Assembly (NCBI GenBank): GCA_963808615.1
Contig: CAWEGV010000005.1
Location: 552,319-616,318, forward strand
Reading direction: 5' to 3'
From: Palsa-504 sp963808615
Lineage (GTDB): Bacteria > Actinomycetota > Actinomycetes > Streptosporangiales > Streptosporangiaceae
Length of the DNA stretch: 64,000 nt
A model generated the notes under the pieces. It searched no databases, was not told the origin of the DNA, and saw nothing but the letters and a program-made list of their open reading frames with translations. The position numbers and the translations under genes were made by a program. How positions within the stretch are numbered: the stretch's first letter is position 1; every line of letters begins with the position of its first letter. Positions 1 through 8,086 of this stretch are shown here, one piece after another.

Positions 1-206
1 CGAACTCTGACTGCCTTTGACGGCCGCCTCGGCCTGGCCAGCAATCGCGGTGCGGCTCGCGTAGGCCTTGCGGCGTGAGTCTGCCGTGGGTCTGCAAAGC
101 ATCGGCCACCTCGGCCCCGGCACATGCTGGCGGGCACCGAGGCGAGCCGCTCTTCGGGCCCGGCCGGCACAAGGGCAGAGATCCCGGACAACCCGCGTGC
201 TGCGGC

Positions 207-212
207 TAACAT
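207..212 (+). promoter_or_regulatory. Leaderless -10 hexamer TAACAT
   Basis: TAACAT fits the actinobacterial TANNNT -10 consensus and ends 7 nt before the ATG at 219, so the transcript would begin at or next to the start codon. No ribosome binding site is present. The same geometry recurs at several other genes in this window. Confidence 0.5.
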
Positions 213-218
213 CCAGAC

Positions 219-760
219 ATGACGAAGACACCGGCTCGCGTCGCACGCCTGGCCAGGCCTCATCTCCGCCGCGGCCCGGCGGCATGGGCGGCCGTGATCG
301 TAGTGGCCGGGGCCGGCCTCGCCTGGGCCGGACAAGCGGCCTGGCGAGCACTCCAGACCGGGGGCACGCCGGCATGCTCCTGGCCGCTTCAGGTACGCGG
401 CGCCCCAGCCAGGCGCAGGCCGGGCTGGTTCGCTGCTACCTGCGCGCCCTCGCCAGCCGGGACACCGCCGGGTTGATGGCGGTAGCCGCCGATATACCGC
501 CGGCCCGTATCACCAGTGCCGATCTGAGGTATTCGGCGGACGCGCGCGCCGGGCTGGCCACGGCGGCCTTTGCCCCCAACCCGGAAGACACCACATCCGG
601 CTTCGTGGTCATCACCTACGCCGATGGCGTCCGAGAGAACGCCAGCATGATGAACATGGTCGCGATGGGAGGACCCTCGGGCTGGCGGATGAACATCGGC
701 ACCGAGACCAGCCCTGGCTCTCCCGCACCGCCGCCGGCAGCGGCCAGTCCCTTATCCTAG
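219..760 (+). pseudogene. Frameshifted membrane-anchored protein of unknown function
   Basis: The reading frame from the ATG at 219 encodes a basic N-terminus, one membrane segment (about residues 20-38, AWAAVIVVAGAGLAWAG) and then PACSWPLQVRG. From about 412 onward the protein-like sequence continues in another frame (QAQAGLVRCYLRALASRD and onward to the TAG at 760). Read together, the pieces make one plausible anchored extracytoplasmic protein of about 180 residues ending in a Pro/Ala-rich tail. The frame change requires one extra base near 405-414. It could be a sequencing error or a true mutation. No function is known to me. The TAG stop overlaps the stop of the convergent gene that follows. 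Confidence 0.5.
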
Positions 761-1230
761 ATCGCCTGCCCGGCACCGACAGGCACGAGTGGCTGGCTGG
801 CAGTATCCCGGACCTGTGCCGGAGGCAACGGCTGCAGCAGATGGCGGGTCAGCGAGTCGAGCAGACGATGGCCAGCGCGGAAATAGGCCGCGGTGAGCCG
901 GACGCGCCCGTCGGGGATGAGCTCCACGACGGTGGACGAGGAGGACCAGCGGTCGATGTCCAGTCTCATGCGCAGCAGCGGGCGCCACGCAGCCCGGGCC
1001 GGGCGGACCTGTATCGGGCGCGTAGCCGAGCCGGATACACGCTCGACCGGTCCGCACAGCGCGCTGTCGCCCAACCGGACTTCGCCGGCCTGTGCTGTTT
1101 GCTGCCAGCCGTCCAGCGCGGCCACGCACGTCTCGAACGGGACGTCCACGATCCGCCGGAATGACCCAGGTCCCAGCGCCGGGCCGGCTCGCGGGCGAGG
1201 TCCCTGGTGGGTAAGTTGCGCGAACATCGC
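757..1230 (-). CDS. Conserved hypothetical protein, 157 aa
   Basis: The start is the ATG at 1230 (MFAQLTHQ), chosen because a GAGGAG motif lies a few bases upstream; an open frame extends further but lacks any start signal. The protein carries RRIVDVPFETCVAALDGWQ near the front and a later beta-rich stretch (RLDIDRW, STVVELIPDGRVRLT), a pattern I associate loosely with small actinobacterial proteins of SRPBCC-like character. There are no signal peptide, membrane segments or recognisable catalytic residues. Its stop codon shares a CTAG with the convergent gene at 219-760. Function unknown. Confidence 0.6.
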   Translation of the reverse strand, partial: AMFAQLTHQGPRPRAGPALGPGSFRRIVDVPFETCVAALDGWQQTAQAGEVRLGDSALCGPVERVSGSATRPIQVRPARAAWRPLLRMRLDIDRWSSSSTVVELIPDGRVRLTAAYFRAGHRLLDSLTRHLLQPLPPAQVRDTASQPLVPVGAGQAI

Positions 1231-1682
1231 CGTCTCCTCATGCTCCTCAGAGCGGGCCTGATGCCACCTCTCTAGGTCGGAGCATGCCAGGGCGGCCTTG
1301 ATACACGATTGAAACGTGATTGCCGGACGCCGCGACTGACAGCCGACAAGGACGTACGGTGCGAGCCGCTGCACGCGCTGGCGTCACCGGCTTCCGGTTC
1401 TGCCGCTGACGGCGCGGAACGGGGCGGTCAGTCGGCGGGTAAACGAGCGGCGGGGCTGCGTGGTCGTCATGGCGATCACCTTCATCTGTGCCCGGGTTTA
1501 TGACTTGCACCGATCGTGCCAGCGCATCATTGCCCGCCGGTCAAGCAGCGACTGCGCGGTTGACCAGCCGGGAGTTAACCCGTGGCATCTGCCGCGAATG
1601 GCACGCTAGGCGATAGCGCTGGGGAGGCTGGAGCGGAGGCTGGGCAGCATGGTCATCGCGCTGCCGGGATACAGGAGGACAG
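1231..1682. other. Divergent intergenic region, 452 bp
   Basis: This gap separates two divergently transcribed genes and should hold both promoters, but I could not place convincing hexamers. On the minus strand a short frame from 1470 down to 1384 (28 residues starting MTTTQPRRSF, with GAAGGTGATC upstream) is the only coding-like trace. It may be a small protein or the truncated front of a lost gene, and I do not call it. The AGGAGG near 1675 belongs to the amine oxidase gene. Confidence 0.4.
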
Positions 1683-2774
1683 ATGAGCAACGTCGTCGTG
1701 GTCGGCGCCGGGCTGGCCGGGCTGGCCGCTGCCCGGCGGCTGGTGGCGCGCGGGCACGAGGCGACCGTGGTCGAGGCCCGTGAGCGCGCCGGCGGGCGTA
1801 CCGAGGGTCTCGTGCTGGATGACGGCACGCCGCTCGAGCTCGGCGGGGCGTGGCTCGGCGAGGGCCACATCCGGATGCATGAGCTGGTCGGCGAGCTGGG
1901 GCTGTCGACGTTCCGGACTTGGAATGACGAGGGAAGCCTGCTGCTTGACCTACAGGGCAAGCGGTCCATGATGAAGCCGCACAAGGGCGCTGCCCCGCAC
2001 ATCTCGCCCTTCGCCGTCGCGGACCTGGCACAGGGCGTGCTGCGTTTCGCCCGGCTCGCCGCGCGCACCGATCTGGAGCGGCCGTGGCTCACCCCCGGCG
2101 CCGAGGTGCTCGACGGGCAGACGTGGGAGAGCTGGATCCGCCGCAACCTGCGTACCAAGACCGGGCGCGCCTACTTCCATATCGCGTGCGAGGCGGTGTG
2201 GGCCGCCGAGCCGAGCGACGTCTCGCTGCTGCATGCGCTGTTCTACCCGCACTCCAACGCCGACCTGGACACGCTCCTCTCGGTCGACCGGGGAGCGCAG
2301 CAGGACCGGGTGACCGGCGGATCGGTCCTGGTGGCCGAGGCGATGGCCGTCGCTCTGGGCGAGCGGGTCGTCCTGGGGCGCCCGGTGCGCCGGATCGAGC
2401 ACGGCGGCAACGGGGTCCGCGTTATCGCCCGCGACGGCTCGCAGTACAGCGGGGACGCGGCCGTGGTGACGCTTCCCCCGACGCTGGCCGAGCGGCGCGG
2501 GGCCGTGATCGGCTGCTTCGTCCGCTACTTCGGCCGGGCGGCGGCACGCCCCGAGCAGTACATCGAGCGGGACTGGATGGCCGAGGAGTTCACCCGCGGC
2601 TGTTACGGCGCGCACTTCGGGCCGGGGGTCTGGACCTCCTACGGCCAGGCGTGGCACGCGCCGACCGGGCGCGTCTACTGGGCCGGCACCGAGTGCGCCC
2701 CGCAGTGGAACGGCTACATGGAGGGCGCTGTCCGCAGCGGCGAAGCCACCGCGGAGGCAGTCGCCGCGCTCTGA
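1683..2774 (+). CDS. Flavin amine oxidase, internally shortened
   Basis: The N-terminus has the FAD-binding fold (VVVVGAGLAGLAAARRL, then an ARERAGGRT segment) and the C-terminus has the FAD-covering motif (VYWAGTECAPQWNGYMEGAVRSG), both standard for flavin monoamine oxidases. AGGAGG lies just upstream of the ATG. At 363 aa it is about 80-90 residues shorter than the usual 440-460. The missing part falls between VVTLPPTLAE (about residue 265) and RRGAVIGCFVRYFG, where family members have a long substrate-domain segment. Both flanks stay in frame, so this looks like an internal deletion. Without that segment, oxidation of an amine substrate is doubtful. A genuinely short relative is the alternative. 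Confidence 0.75.
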   Translation: MSNVVVVGAGLAGLAAARRLVARGHEATVVEARERAGGRTEGLVLDDGTPLELGGAWLGEGHIRMHELVGELGLSTFRTWNDEGSLLLDLQGKRSMMKPHKGAAPHISPFAVADLAQGVLRFARLAARTDLERPWLTPGAEVLDGQTWESWIRRNLRTKTGRAYFHIACEAVWAAEPSDVSLLHALFYPHSNADLDTLLSVDRGAQQDRVTGGSVLVAEAMAVALGERVVLGRPVRRIEHGGNGVRVIARDGSQYSGDAAVVTLPPTLAERRGAVIGCFVRYFGRAAARPEQYIERDWMAEEFTRGCYGAHFGPGVWTSYGQAWHAPTGRVYWAGTECAPQWNGYMEGAVRSGEATAEAVAAL

Positions 2775-2805
2775 GGATCCTCGGCACCCGGTCGGCCGGT
2801 GACCC

Positions 2806-2811
2806 TAAGCT
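2806..2811 (+). promoter_or_regulatory. Leaderless -10 hexamer TAAGCT
   Basis: TAAGCT ends 7 nt before the ATG at 2818, and there is no Shine-Dalgarno sequence. This is consistent with a leaderless mRNA for the YciO-like gene. Confidence 0.5.
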
Positions 2812-2817
2812 CGTCGC

Positions 2818-3438
2818 ATGGCCAGGTACTTCGACATCCATCCGGCCAACCCGCAGCCGCGTGTGATCGTCCAGGTCGCCGAGATCGTGCGCGCGGGCGG
2901 CGTGATCGCCTACCCGACGGACTCCTGCTACGCGCTCGGGTGCCAGCTCGGCAACAGGGACGGCATGGCCAGGATCAGGTCGATCCGCGGCCTGGATGAC
3001 CGGCACCACCTCACGCTGGTGTGCCAGGACTTCGCCCAGCTCGGCCAGTTCGCGCATGTGGCCAACCCGGTGTTCCGGGCCATTAAGGCGACCACCCCCG
3101 GCAGTTACACGTTCATCCTGCCCGCTGCCAAAGAGGTGCCGCGAATACTGCAGCACCCGAGAAAGAAGACCGTCGGGGTGCGGATCCCGCGCCACGTGGT
3201 GACCCGGGCGCTGCTCGCCGAACTCGGCGGGCCGCTCGTCTCGAGCACTCTGCTGCTGCCCGGCCGGGACGAGCCCATGACCCAGGGGTGGCAGATCGCT
3301 GAGCAGCTCGACCATGTCGTGGACGCAGTGATCGACTCGGGCGACTGCGGCACCGAGCCGACCACGGTGATCGACTTCTCCCAGCCGGAGCCCGAGATCG
3401 TGCGCCGCGGGGCAGGCGATACGTCCGGTTTTGAGTGA
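2818..3438 (+). CDS. yciO: YciO-like protein of the Sua5/YrdC family
   Basis: The 206-residue protein is collinear with E. coli YciO as I recall it: an IHPxNPQxR start, GGVIAYPTDSCYALG at about residues 28-42, TPGSYTFIL near 100, KTVGVRIPRH near 120, and TTVIDF near 180. Sua5/YrdC proteins bind ATP and tRNA and make threonylcarbamoyl-AMP for t6A modification of tRNA. YciO members share the fold but have a weaker, less defined role, so the molecular function stays open. The length equals that of the YciO subfamily, not the longer Sua5. It is a single gene preceded by a leaderless-type -10 element. Confidence 0.88.
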   Translation: MARYFDIHPANPQPRVIVQVAEIVRAGGVIAYPTDSCYALGCQLGNRDGMARIRSIRGLDDRHHLTLVCQDFAQLGQFAHVANPVFRAIKATTPGSYTFILPAAKEVPRILQHPRKKTVGVRIPRHVVTRALLAELGGPLVSSTLLLPGRDEPMTQGWQIAEQLDHVVDAVIDSGDCGTEPTTVIDFSQPEPEIVRRGAGDTSGFE

Positions 3439-3472
3439 CCCCACCGGCCTGCGCATCAACCGAGGAGTACCG

Positions 3473-3581
3473 ATGTTCCCGGAGCCGGCTTGACGGTGCT
3501 GCGCGGAATGACGAGTTCTCGGCGGTGCGCAGCCTGGAGAGCGAAGGACTGGCCAGCACGGAACTGGCCGGGGTGCACTGA
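3473..3581 (+). pseudogene. Possible gene remnant behind a good RBS
   Basis: GAGGAG stands 5 nt before the ATG at 3473, but that frame stops after six codons (MFPEPA). The adjacent frame then runs open to a TGA at 3579-3581 with ordinary high-GC codon use (ends SEGLASTELAGVH). This looks like the decayed or frameshifted start and end of a lost gene, not a functional one. The evidence is weak, and no family is recognisable. Confidence 0.25.
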
Positions 3582-3621
3582 TCACTCCCTGGATCTGGCG
3601 GCGTGGCCGCGGTCGCCGGGG

Positions 3622-4524
3622 TCAGGGGATCAAGACGAGCTTTCCGCGGACGTGGCCGTCCAGGCTGATGCGGTAGGCCTCGGCGGCGCGGCCGAACGGG
3701 AACGTCTGCACCTTGATCACCAGCCTGTTCTGGACCAGCAGCCCGGCGACCTCCGCCAGCGCTTCCATGGGCCGACTGTCCGCGCCGCCGCCGGTCACCC
3801 GGGCTCCAGCCTGGCCCGCTGCGAAGTTGGCGATGGAGAGGACCTGGGACGGCTCGGATACCAGGCTGATCAGCTCCTGGACCGGGGTCTTCCCCACAAC
3901 GTCGAACACGGCGTCGACCCGGCCGCCGGACGCGGCCCGGACGCGGTTGGCCACGCCATCGCCGTACAGCACCGGGATCGCCCCGATCTCCCGCAGGTAG
4001 TCCTGGTTGGCCTGGCCCGCGGAGGCGATTACCCTCGCCCCGCGGGCCACCGCCATCTGCACGGCGACCGCCCCCACGCCGCCCGCGCCGCCGTCAACGA
4101 AGACTGTGTCCCCGGCCTGGACGCCGAGCAGGCGAAGACCGCGTTCACTAGTGTCCCCGGCCACCCCGGCCGCGGCCGCCACCGCCCAGTCGATGGATGG
4201 CGGCTTGGCCGCCCAGGCGTTCAGCACGGCGTATTCCGCCTGAGTGCCCCGGCCGCGGCCGAACACCTCATCGCCCGCGGACACCCCGGTGACCCCCTCA
4301 CCGACCTCGTCTACCACGCCGGCGGCGTCGTATCCGAGATAACCCGGACCGGCTAGGGGCTGCCCGCCGGACATCGCCCCGGCCAGCAGCTTCCAGTCGG
4401 CCGGGTTCACGCTGGCCGCCCGCACCGCGATCCGGATCTGCCCCGGCCCCGCGAGCGGAACAGGAGCGTCTCCCCACGTGAGGACCTCAGGACCCCCGTA
4501 AGCCGTAAACTGCAAAGCCCGCAT
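3622..4524 (-). CDS. NADP-dependent quinone-oxidoreductase-like enzyme (MDR)
   Basis: This 300-residue protein opens with MRALQFTAYGGPEVL and carries SVNPADWKLLAG, a GYDAAGVV segment and the Rossmann motif VDGGAGGVGAVAVQMA. These are hallmarks of the zinc-free quinone oxidoreductase branch of the medium-chain dehydrogenase/reductase superfamily, which uses NADPH to reduce quinones or enones in the cytosol. No catalytic zinc cysteines are present. GGAAGG lies about 9 nt upstream of the ATG. It is a single gene, and the substrate cannot be inferred from its neighbours. Confidence 0.87.
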   Translation of the reverse strand: MRALQFTAYGGPEVLTWGDAPVPLAGPGQIRIAVRAASVNPADWKLLAGAMSGGQPLAGPGYLGYDAAGVVDEVGEGVTGVSAGDEVFGRGRGTQAEYAVLNAWAAKPPSIDWAVAAAAGVAGDTSERGLRLLGVQAGDTVFVDGGAGGVGAVAVQMAVARGARVIASAGQANQDYLREIGAIPVLYGDGVANRVRAASGGRVDAVFDVVGKTPVQELISLVSEPSQVLSIANFAAGQAGARVTGGGADSRPMEALAEVAGLLVQNRLVIKVQTFPFGRAAEAYRISLDGHVRGKLVLIP

Positions 4525-4786
4525 GAACTAATCCTTCCGCACCGGTACGGTGAGCCCGTCCCTTCCCGGGCCGGGCGGCAGCTACATCGCAGCCGCCCGC
4601 GCCAACAGGATCCCGGCGAACCGTATTCCTGGCCGATGGCCCGGCAAACTGAACAGCAACCGCCACTCCACTGTCCCGACCGCCACAGCTCCGGAAACGG
4701 GTCCGGTCGCCGGACTTGCGCGGGCCCGGCCTGCCCAGGTCGGCCCTGGAACGCGGCGCGTGTCATGCAGCGCGTTCCCAAGGTGG

Positions 4787-6646
4787 TCAGCTGCTAGCCG
4801 GGTGAGCCGAAGTGGGGTTCGTGATCTGGAACGAAATGGTCTGTGTCAGCAGGCGGCCCGTGATCGTCACTGCGTACGTGCCGGCGGCCATTCCGGTCGT
4901 GCCGATGGTGACCGTGACGGTGCCGCGGCCGTCCGGGCCGCTCACCACGAGCGGTTGCGGCGAGGCCAGCCGGGGCCCGGTGAGGGCAGCCGTCACCTCG
5001 TCCCAGGTCTGTCCCGGCACCGTCGAGGCCGGGTCGGCATAAGGGCCGCTCGTCACCCCGAACTGCCCTGGAAGCGGCGGGTACACGCCGAAGCCGTCTT
5101 TGATGGTGGCGCCGTTCGGGGATCTGCCTGGGATGAAACCTTTCCCGGTGACCGTGACGGTCTGACCGCTAGCCACCCGATCGGCGGATGCGCTGATATT
5201 GGCCCGCAGCCGGTTCAGCTCATCATGTGCCTGCCGGCTCGGCTGGTCCGGTCCGTGCTGGCGGTCGATCTGCGCAACCAGGGCGGGCGCGAAGGCAGGC
5301 GCGTAGATGGTGCCCCAGCCCGATGCGATGTCGTAGCCGGTCGCGGTCGAGAAGCCGGTGACGCCGTACGCGCTATTGGTGTATCCGGCCGGGACGTCGA
5401 TGATACCGGCCGCCGTGCCGCGCGGTCCGATCGCCGCCAGAGCCGGGTTGACCGTGCCCAGATCGGCACCGCGTAGCTGCGTGGCCAGTGCGAGGATGCC
5501 CGCGAAGGTGGGCGATGCCTGCGAGGTCCCGTCACTAGCATCCATCGAGATGTCGGGAGAGGCGCGCCCGGTGACGCCGTTCAGTGCCGGGACGCCCTGC
5601 TGCCATGACGGCTTGGGGTAGATGGCGGACACGCCAGCGCTCTCCGCATCGGAGTAGTTGTCCGGGGCGGTCCACAGCGCGTCGGGTGCGGTACGCCCGG
5701 CCGGAGCCGCCAGGCCAGCGTTGGGGATGGTGCCGCCGATCGCGGTGACCCATGGGCTGTCGACCGGGTGACCCGCGGTCACGCCGATCGGCGGGGTGCA
5801 CTGGCCGGTGTCGTGGAGGACCGGAGCATCGGTCGGGCCGCAGTCGCCGGACGCGAACATCACCGGGATGTTGTGCGCGGCGGCATCCAGGAACGCGGGA
5901 TCCAGCGAGTGGACGGCTGCCTGCTGGCTGGCGGTCGGGTTGGTCGGGTCATTGATGAAATCCCTCTCGCCGTCGCCGAGGCTCACCGTGATGATGTCGG
6001 CCACGTGCTGGTCCGCGATCATCTCGATGGCCTGGCCTACCTGCGGCCAGCCCTGCATGCCGACGGTTTCCGGCACCGGCGGGTGAACGAAGAGGATGTC
6101 CGCATAGGGCGCCATCGAGTGGATGGCCTCCGCATCGATCCGGTCTTCGCCAGGGCTGCACTCGATCCGGCAGGCGTAAGAGGGGCTGCCCGGCGCCGGC
6201 AGGGCCATCTGGGTAATGTTTGCCGGAGGCAGGTGCATCGCCGTGTCGTAAGCCGCCATCGACGTGGCCAGGCCTGGGTCGGGATTGGTGACCACGTAGG
6301 CAACGGTCACGCACGCGCCGTCGATTGCCCTGTTCCACAGGTCGTTGTTGCCGTAGTCGATGATGTCTTCCTGTGCCGTCGGATCCGGGAAGGGCAGTCG
6401 CAGAGATTGGCCTGCGGCGATCTTCCCCTCGATCGCGTGGTACGTCGCTGTCGTTGCGGCAATGCGCTCCGCGGGCGGAGGGACTCCCCGGGCCCGGCAC
6501 GACGGTGTCACCGCGTGTGATCCCGCCGCGTGTGATCCCGCCGCGCCTGACCGCGCCGTACTTGCGAGCGCAAGCGCGGCGCCGGCAATCAGCAGGCCGC
6601 CAGCACCAGCGATGAGAAGGTGCCTAGCGACCACCGCGGCCTCCAT
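4787..6646 (-). CDS. Secreted S53 (sedolisin-like) serine peptidase with C-terminal Ig-like domain
   Basis: A hydrophobic N-terminus (about residues 8-30, alanine-rich export signal) leads into a sedolisin catalytic domain. The catalytic Glu167 and Asp171 (GEDRID, spacing of four as in kumamolisin), oxyanion Asp268 (ASGDCG) and nucleophile Ser375 (DGTSQASP) are all present, so activity is likely. Sedolisins are acid endopeptidases. Residues from about 470 form a TIG/Ig-like beta region (SGQTVTVTGKGF). The usual long N-terminal activation propeptide appears to be absent: only about 120 residues separate the signal from the catalytic Glu, and they do not resemble a propeptide. It is not in an operon. 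Confidence 0.85.
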   Translation of the reverse strand: MEAAVVARHLLIAGAGGLLIAGAALALASTARSGAAGSHAAGSHAVTPSCRARGVPPPAERIAATTATYHAIEGKIAAGQSLRLPFPDPTAQEDIIDYGNNDLWNRAIDGACVTVAYVVTNPDPGLATSMAAYDTAMHLPPANITQMALPAPGSPSYACRIECSPGEDRIDAEAIHSMAPYADILFVHPPVPETVGMQGWPQVGQAIEMIADQHVADIITVSLGDGERDFINDPTNPTASQQAAVHSLDPAFLDAAAHNIPVMFASGDCGPTDAPVLHDTGQCTPPIGVTAGHPVDSPWVTAIGGTIPNAGLAAPAGRTAPDALWTAPDNYSDAESAGVSAIYPKPSWQQGVPALNGVTGRASPDISMDASDGTSQASPTFAGILALATQLRGADLGTVNPALAAIGPRGTAAGIIDVPAGYTNSAYGVTGFSTATGYDIASGWGTIYAPAFAPALVAQIDRQHGPDQPSRQAHDELNRLRANISASADRVASGQTVTVTGKGFIPGRSPNGATIKDGFGVYPPLPGQFGVTSGPYADPASTVPGQTWDEVTAALTGPRLASPQPLVVSGPDGRGTVTVTIGTTGMAAGTYAVTITGRLLTQTISFQITNPTSAHPASS

Positions 6647-6777
6647 GAACTGATCTGCCTGCCTCGCAGGGGGTTGCCCCGCCTGGCCGGACTGGTAACT
6701 CGGTCACAGCCACATTCTTGATCGTGTCATGGTTCGGTAGGTAACGAAGAAGGACAACTGCAGGAGGCGGAGGTGCC

Positions 6778-7317
6778 ATGGACTGGTCTGAACTGGCCGA
6801 CGCGCAGCCTCGCCTGGCCGCGCTCGGACACCGGCGGCTACTGGACCAGGGCGTGGTGTTGGTGGGAACGATCCGCGCCGACGGCACCCCCAGGCTCAGC
6901 CCGGTGGAACCCTTCGTCCTTGACGGCGTGCTGTGGCTATCCATGCTGTGGCGCTCCACCAAGGCCGCCGACCTGCGGCGCGACCCGCGGATCCTGGTGC
7001 ACAGCGTGATCACGAGCCGTGACGGCGGTGAGGGCGAATTCAAGATCCGCGGCCGGGCCATCGCCGAGCATGACCGCGGTGTTCAGTCTCGGTATGCGGC
7101 TGCGGTGGCAGCAGCGCTGGGCTGGAATCCCGAGCCCGGACGATTTCACCTGTTCGCAGTGGACATCCACCAGGTGGCCTTCATCCGCTATGACGATGCC
7201 ACTGGCGATCAGCACGTCGCGCTGTGGCCGCCGCCACGCGAGTTCATTCGCCGCGGGACAACCGCCACCAGCCTCGGCGACCGTGAACCCGCCGCTGACA
7301 TCCTGGTAAGTCGCTGA
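6778..7317 (+). CDS. Pyridoxamine 5'-phosphate oxidase-fold protein
   Basis: The start is supported by GGAGGCGGAGG just before the ATG. The 179-residue protein has the split-barrel pattern of the PNPOx-like superfamily: LLDQGVVLVGTIRADGTPRLSPVEP early, then LWLSMLWRSTKAADLRRDPRILVH, and a late FAVDIHQVAFIRYD. These proteins bind FMN, F420 or heme and often act in stress-related reductions. The exact cofactor is not evident. The gene stands alone, followed by the TetR-regulated pair. Confidence 0.83.
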   Translation: MDWSELADAQPRLAALGHRRLLDQGVVLVGTIRADGTPRLSPVEPFVLDGVLWLSMLWRSTKAADLRRDPRILVHSVITSRDGGEGEFKIRGRAIAEHDRGVQSRYAAAVAAALGWNPEPGRFHLFAVDIHQVAFIRYDDATGDQHVALWPPPREFIRRGTTATSLGDREPAADILVSR

Positions 7318-7412
7318 GCGCAGGGCCGCTGAGCCAGGCTGGAGCCGGTCTTCCGTGGCGGGCAGGACGGCCCGGCAGGTGGCCGCTGGCGCTGATCGTA
7401 GGCACTGACGGC

Positions 7413-7446
7413 TTGACTTTTAATGAAGTCTTCATTTCAATGAAGT
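7413..7446 (+). promoter_or_regulatory. Promoter with overlapping TetR-type operator
   Basis: In an AT-rich island, TTGACT (7413-7418) is a good -35 box, and TTCAAT (7436-7441, 17 bp spacer) is a weak -10 box. Between them lies the 15-bp palindrome AATGAAGTCTTCATT (7422-7436), and the half-site AATGAAGT repeats at 7439-7446. Its position over the spacer and -10 suggests autorepression by the TetR protein whose ATG follows at 7451. With no RBS, the transcript may be nearly leaderless. Confidence 0.6.
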
Positions 7447-7450
7447 CAGT

Positions 7451-8086
7451 ATGAACCGTCTGAGCCGTGCCGAGCAGAACGAGCGGAACCGGGCCCTGGT
7501 CCTGGTCGCCGCCCGCCAGGTCTTCCTGGCCCGCGGCTACCACGCCGCCACGCTGGATGAGATCGCCGACGAGGCCGGGTTCTCCCGGGGCGTGGTGCAG
7601 TCCCGGTTCGGCAACAAGGCCGACCTGTTCCTGGCCCTGCTGGAGGAACGGATCACCGAGCGCGCGGCGCAGAACGCGCGGCTGGCCGAGGGGCTGAGCG
7701 GCGCGCAGGGGATACGGGTAGTACGTGAGCACGCGGCCCGGCGCAACCGCGCCGAGCTGGACTGGGGGCTGCTGCTGATCGAGTTCCGCGTCCACGCGGC
7801 GCGCGACCCGGACCTGGCCCGGCGGTTTGCGGCATTGCACGCCCGCACGCGGCAGGGCTTGGCCGGGGTCATCACCGGTCTCTACGAGCGGGCGGGCCAG
7901 CCGCCGCCGCTCCCGCCGGAGGAGATGGCGCAGATGATCCTGACCATCGAGTCCGGCATCCGCCTGGAGCAGGCGGCCGATCCCGACGTCTCCGGGTCGG
8001 CGGCCGCGTTCGAGGCGCTGCGGGGCTTCATCGAATCGCCGTTGCCATCTGATCACGGGGCACGTCAGGCAAGGAGACCGACATGA
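7451..8086 (+). CDS. TetR/AcrR family transcriptional regulator
   Basis: The N-terminal helix-turn-helix is textbook for the family (ARQVFLARGYHAATLDEIADEAGFSRG, about residues 22-47, then the F-x-NKADLF helix). The rest is an alpha-helical ligand domain, for a total of 211 aa. The gene overlaps the downstream ligase by ATGA, so the two are co-transcribed. The palindrome over its own promoter suggests autoregulation. The inducer is unknown, but the partner gene hints at an aromatic or carboxylic acid, or its CoA ester. Confidence 0.92.
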   Translation: MNRLSRAEQNERNRALVLVAARQVFLARGYHAATLDEIADEAGFSRGVVQSRFGNKADLFLALLEERITERAAQNARLAEGLSGAQGIRVVREHAARRNRAELDWGLLLIEFRVHAARDPDLARRFAALHARTRQGLAGVITGLYERAGQPPPLPPEEMAQMILTIESGIRLEQAADPDVSGSAAAFEALRGFIESPLPSDHGARQARRPT

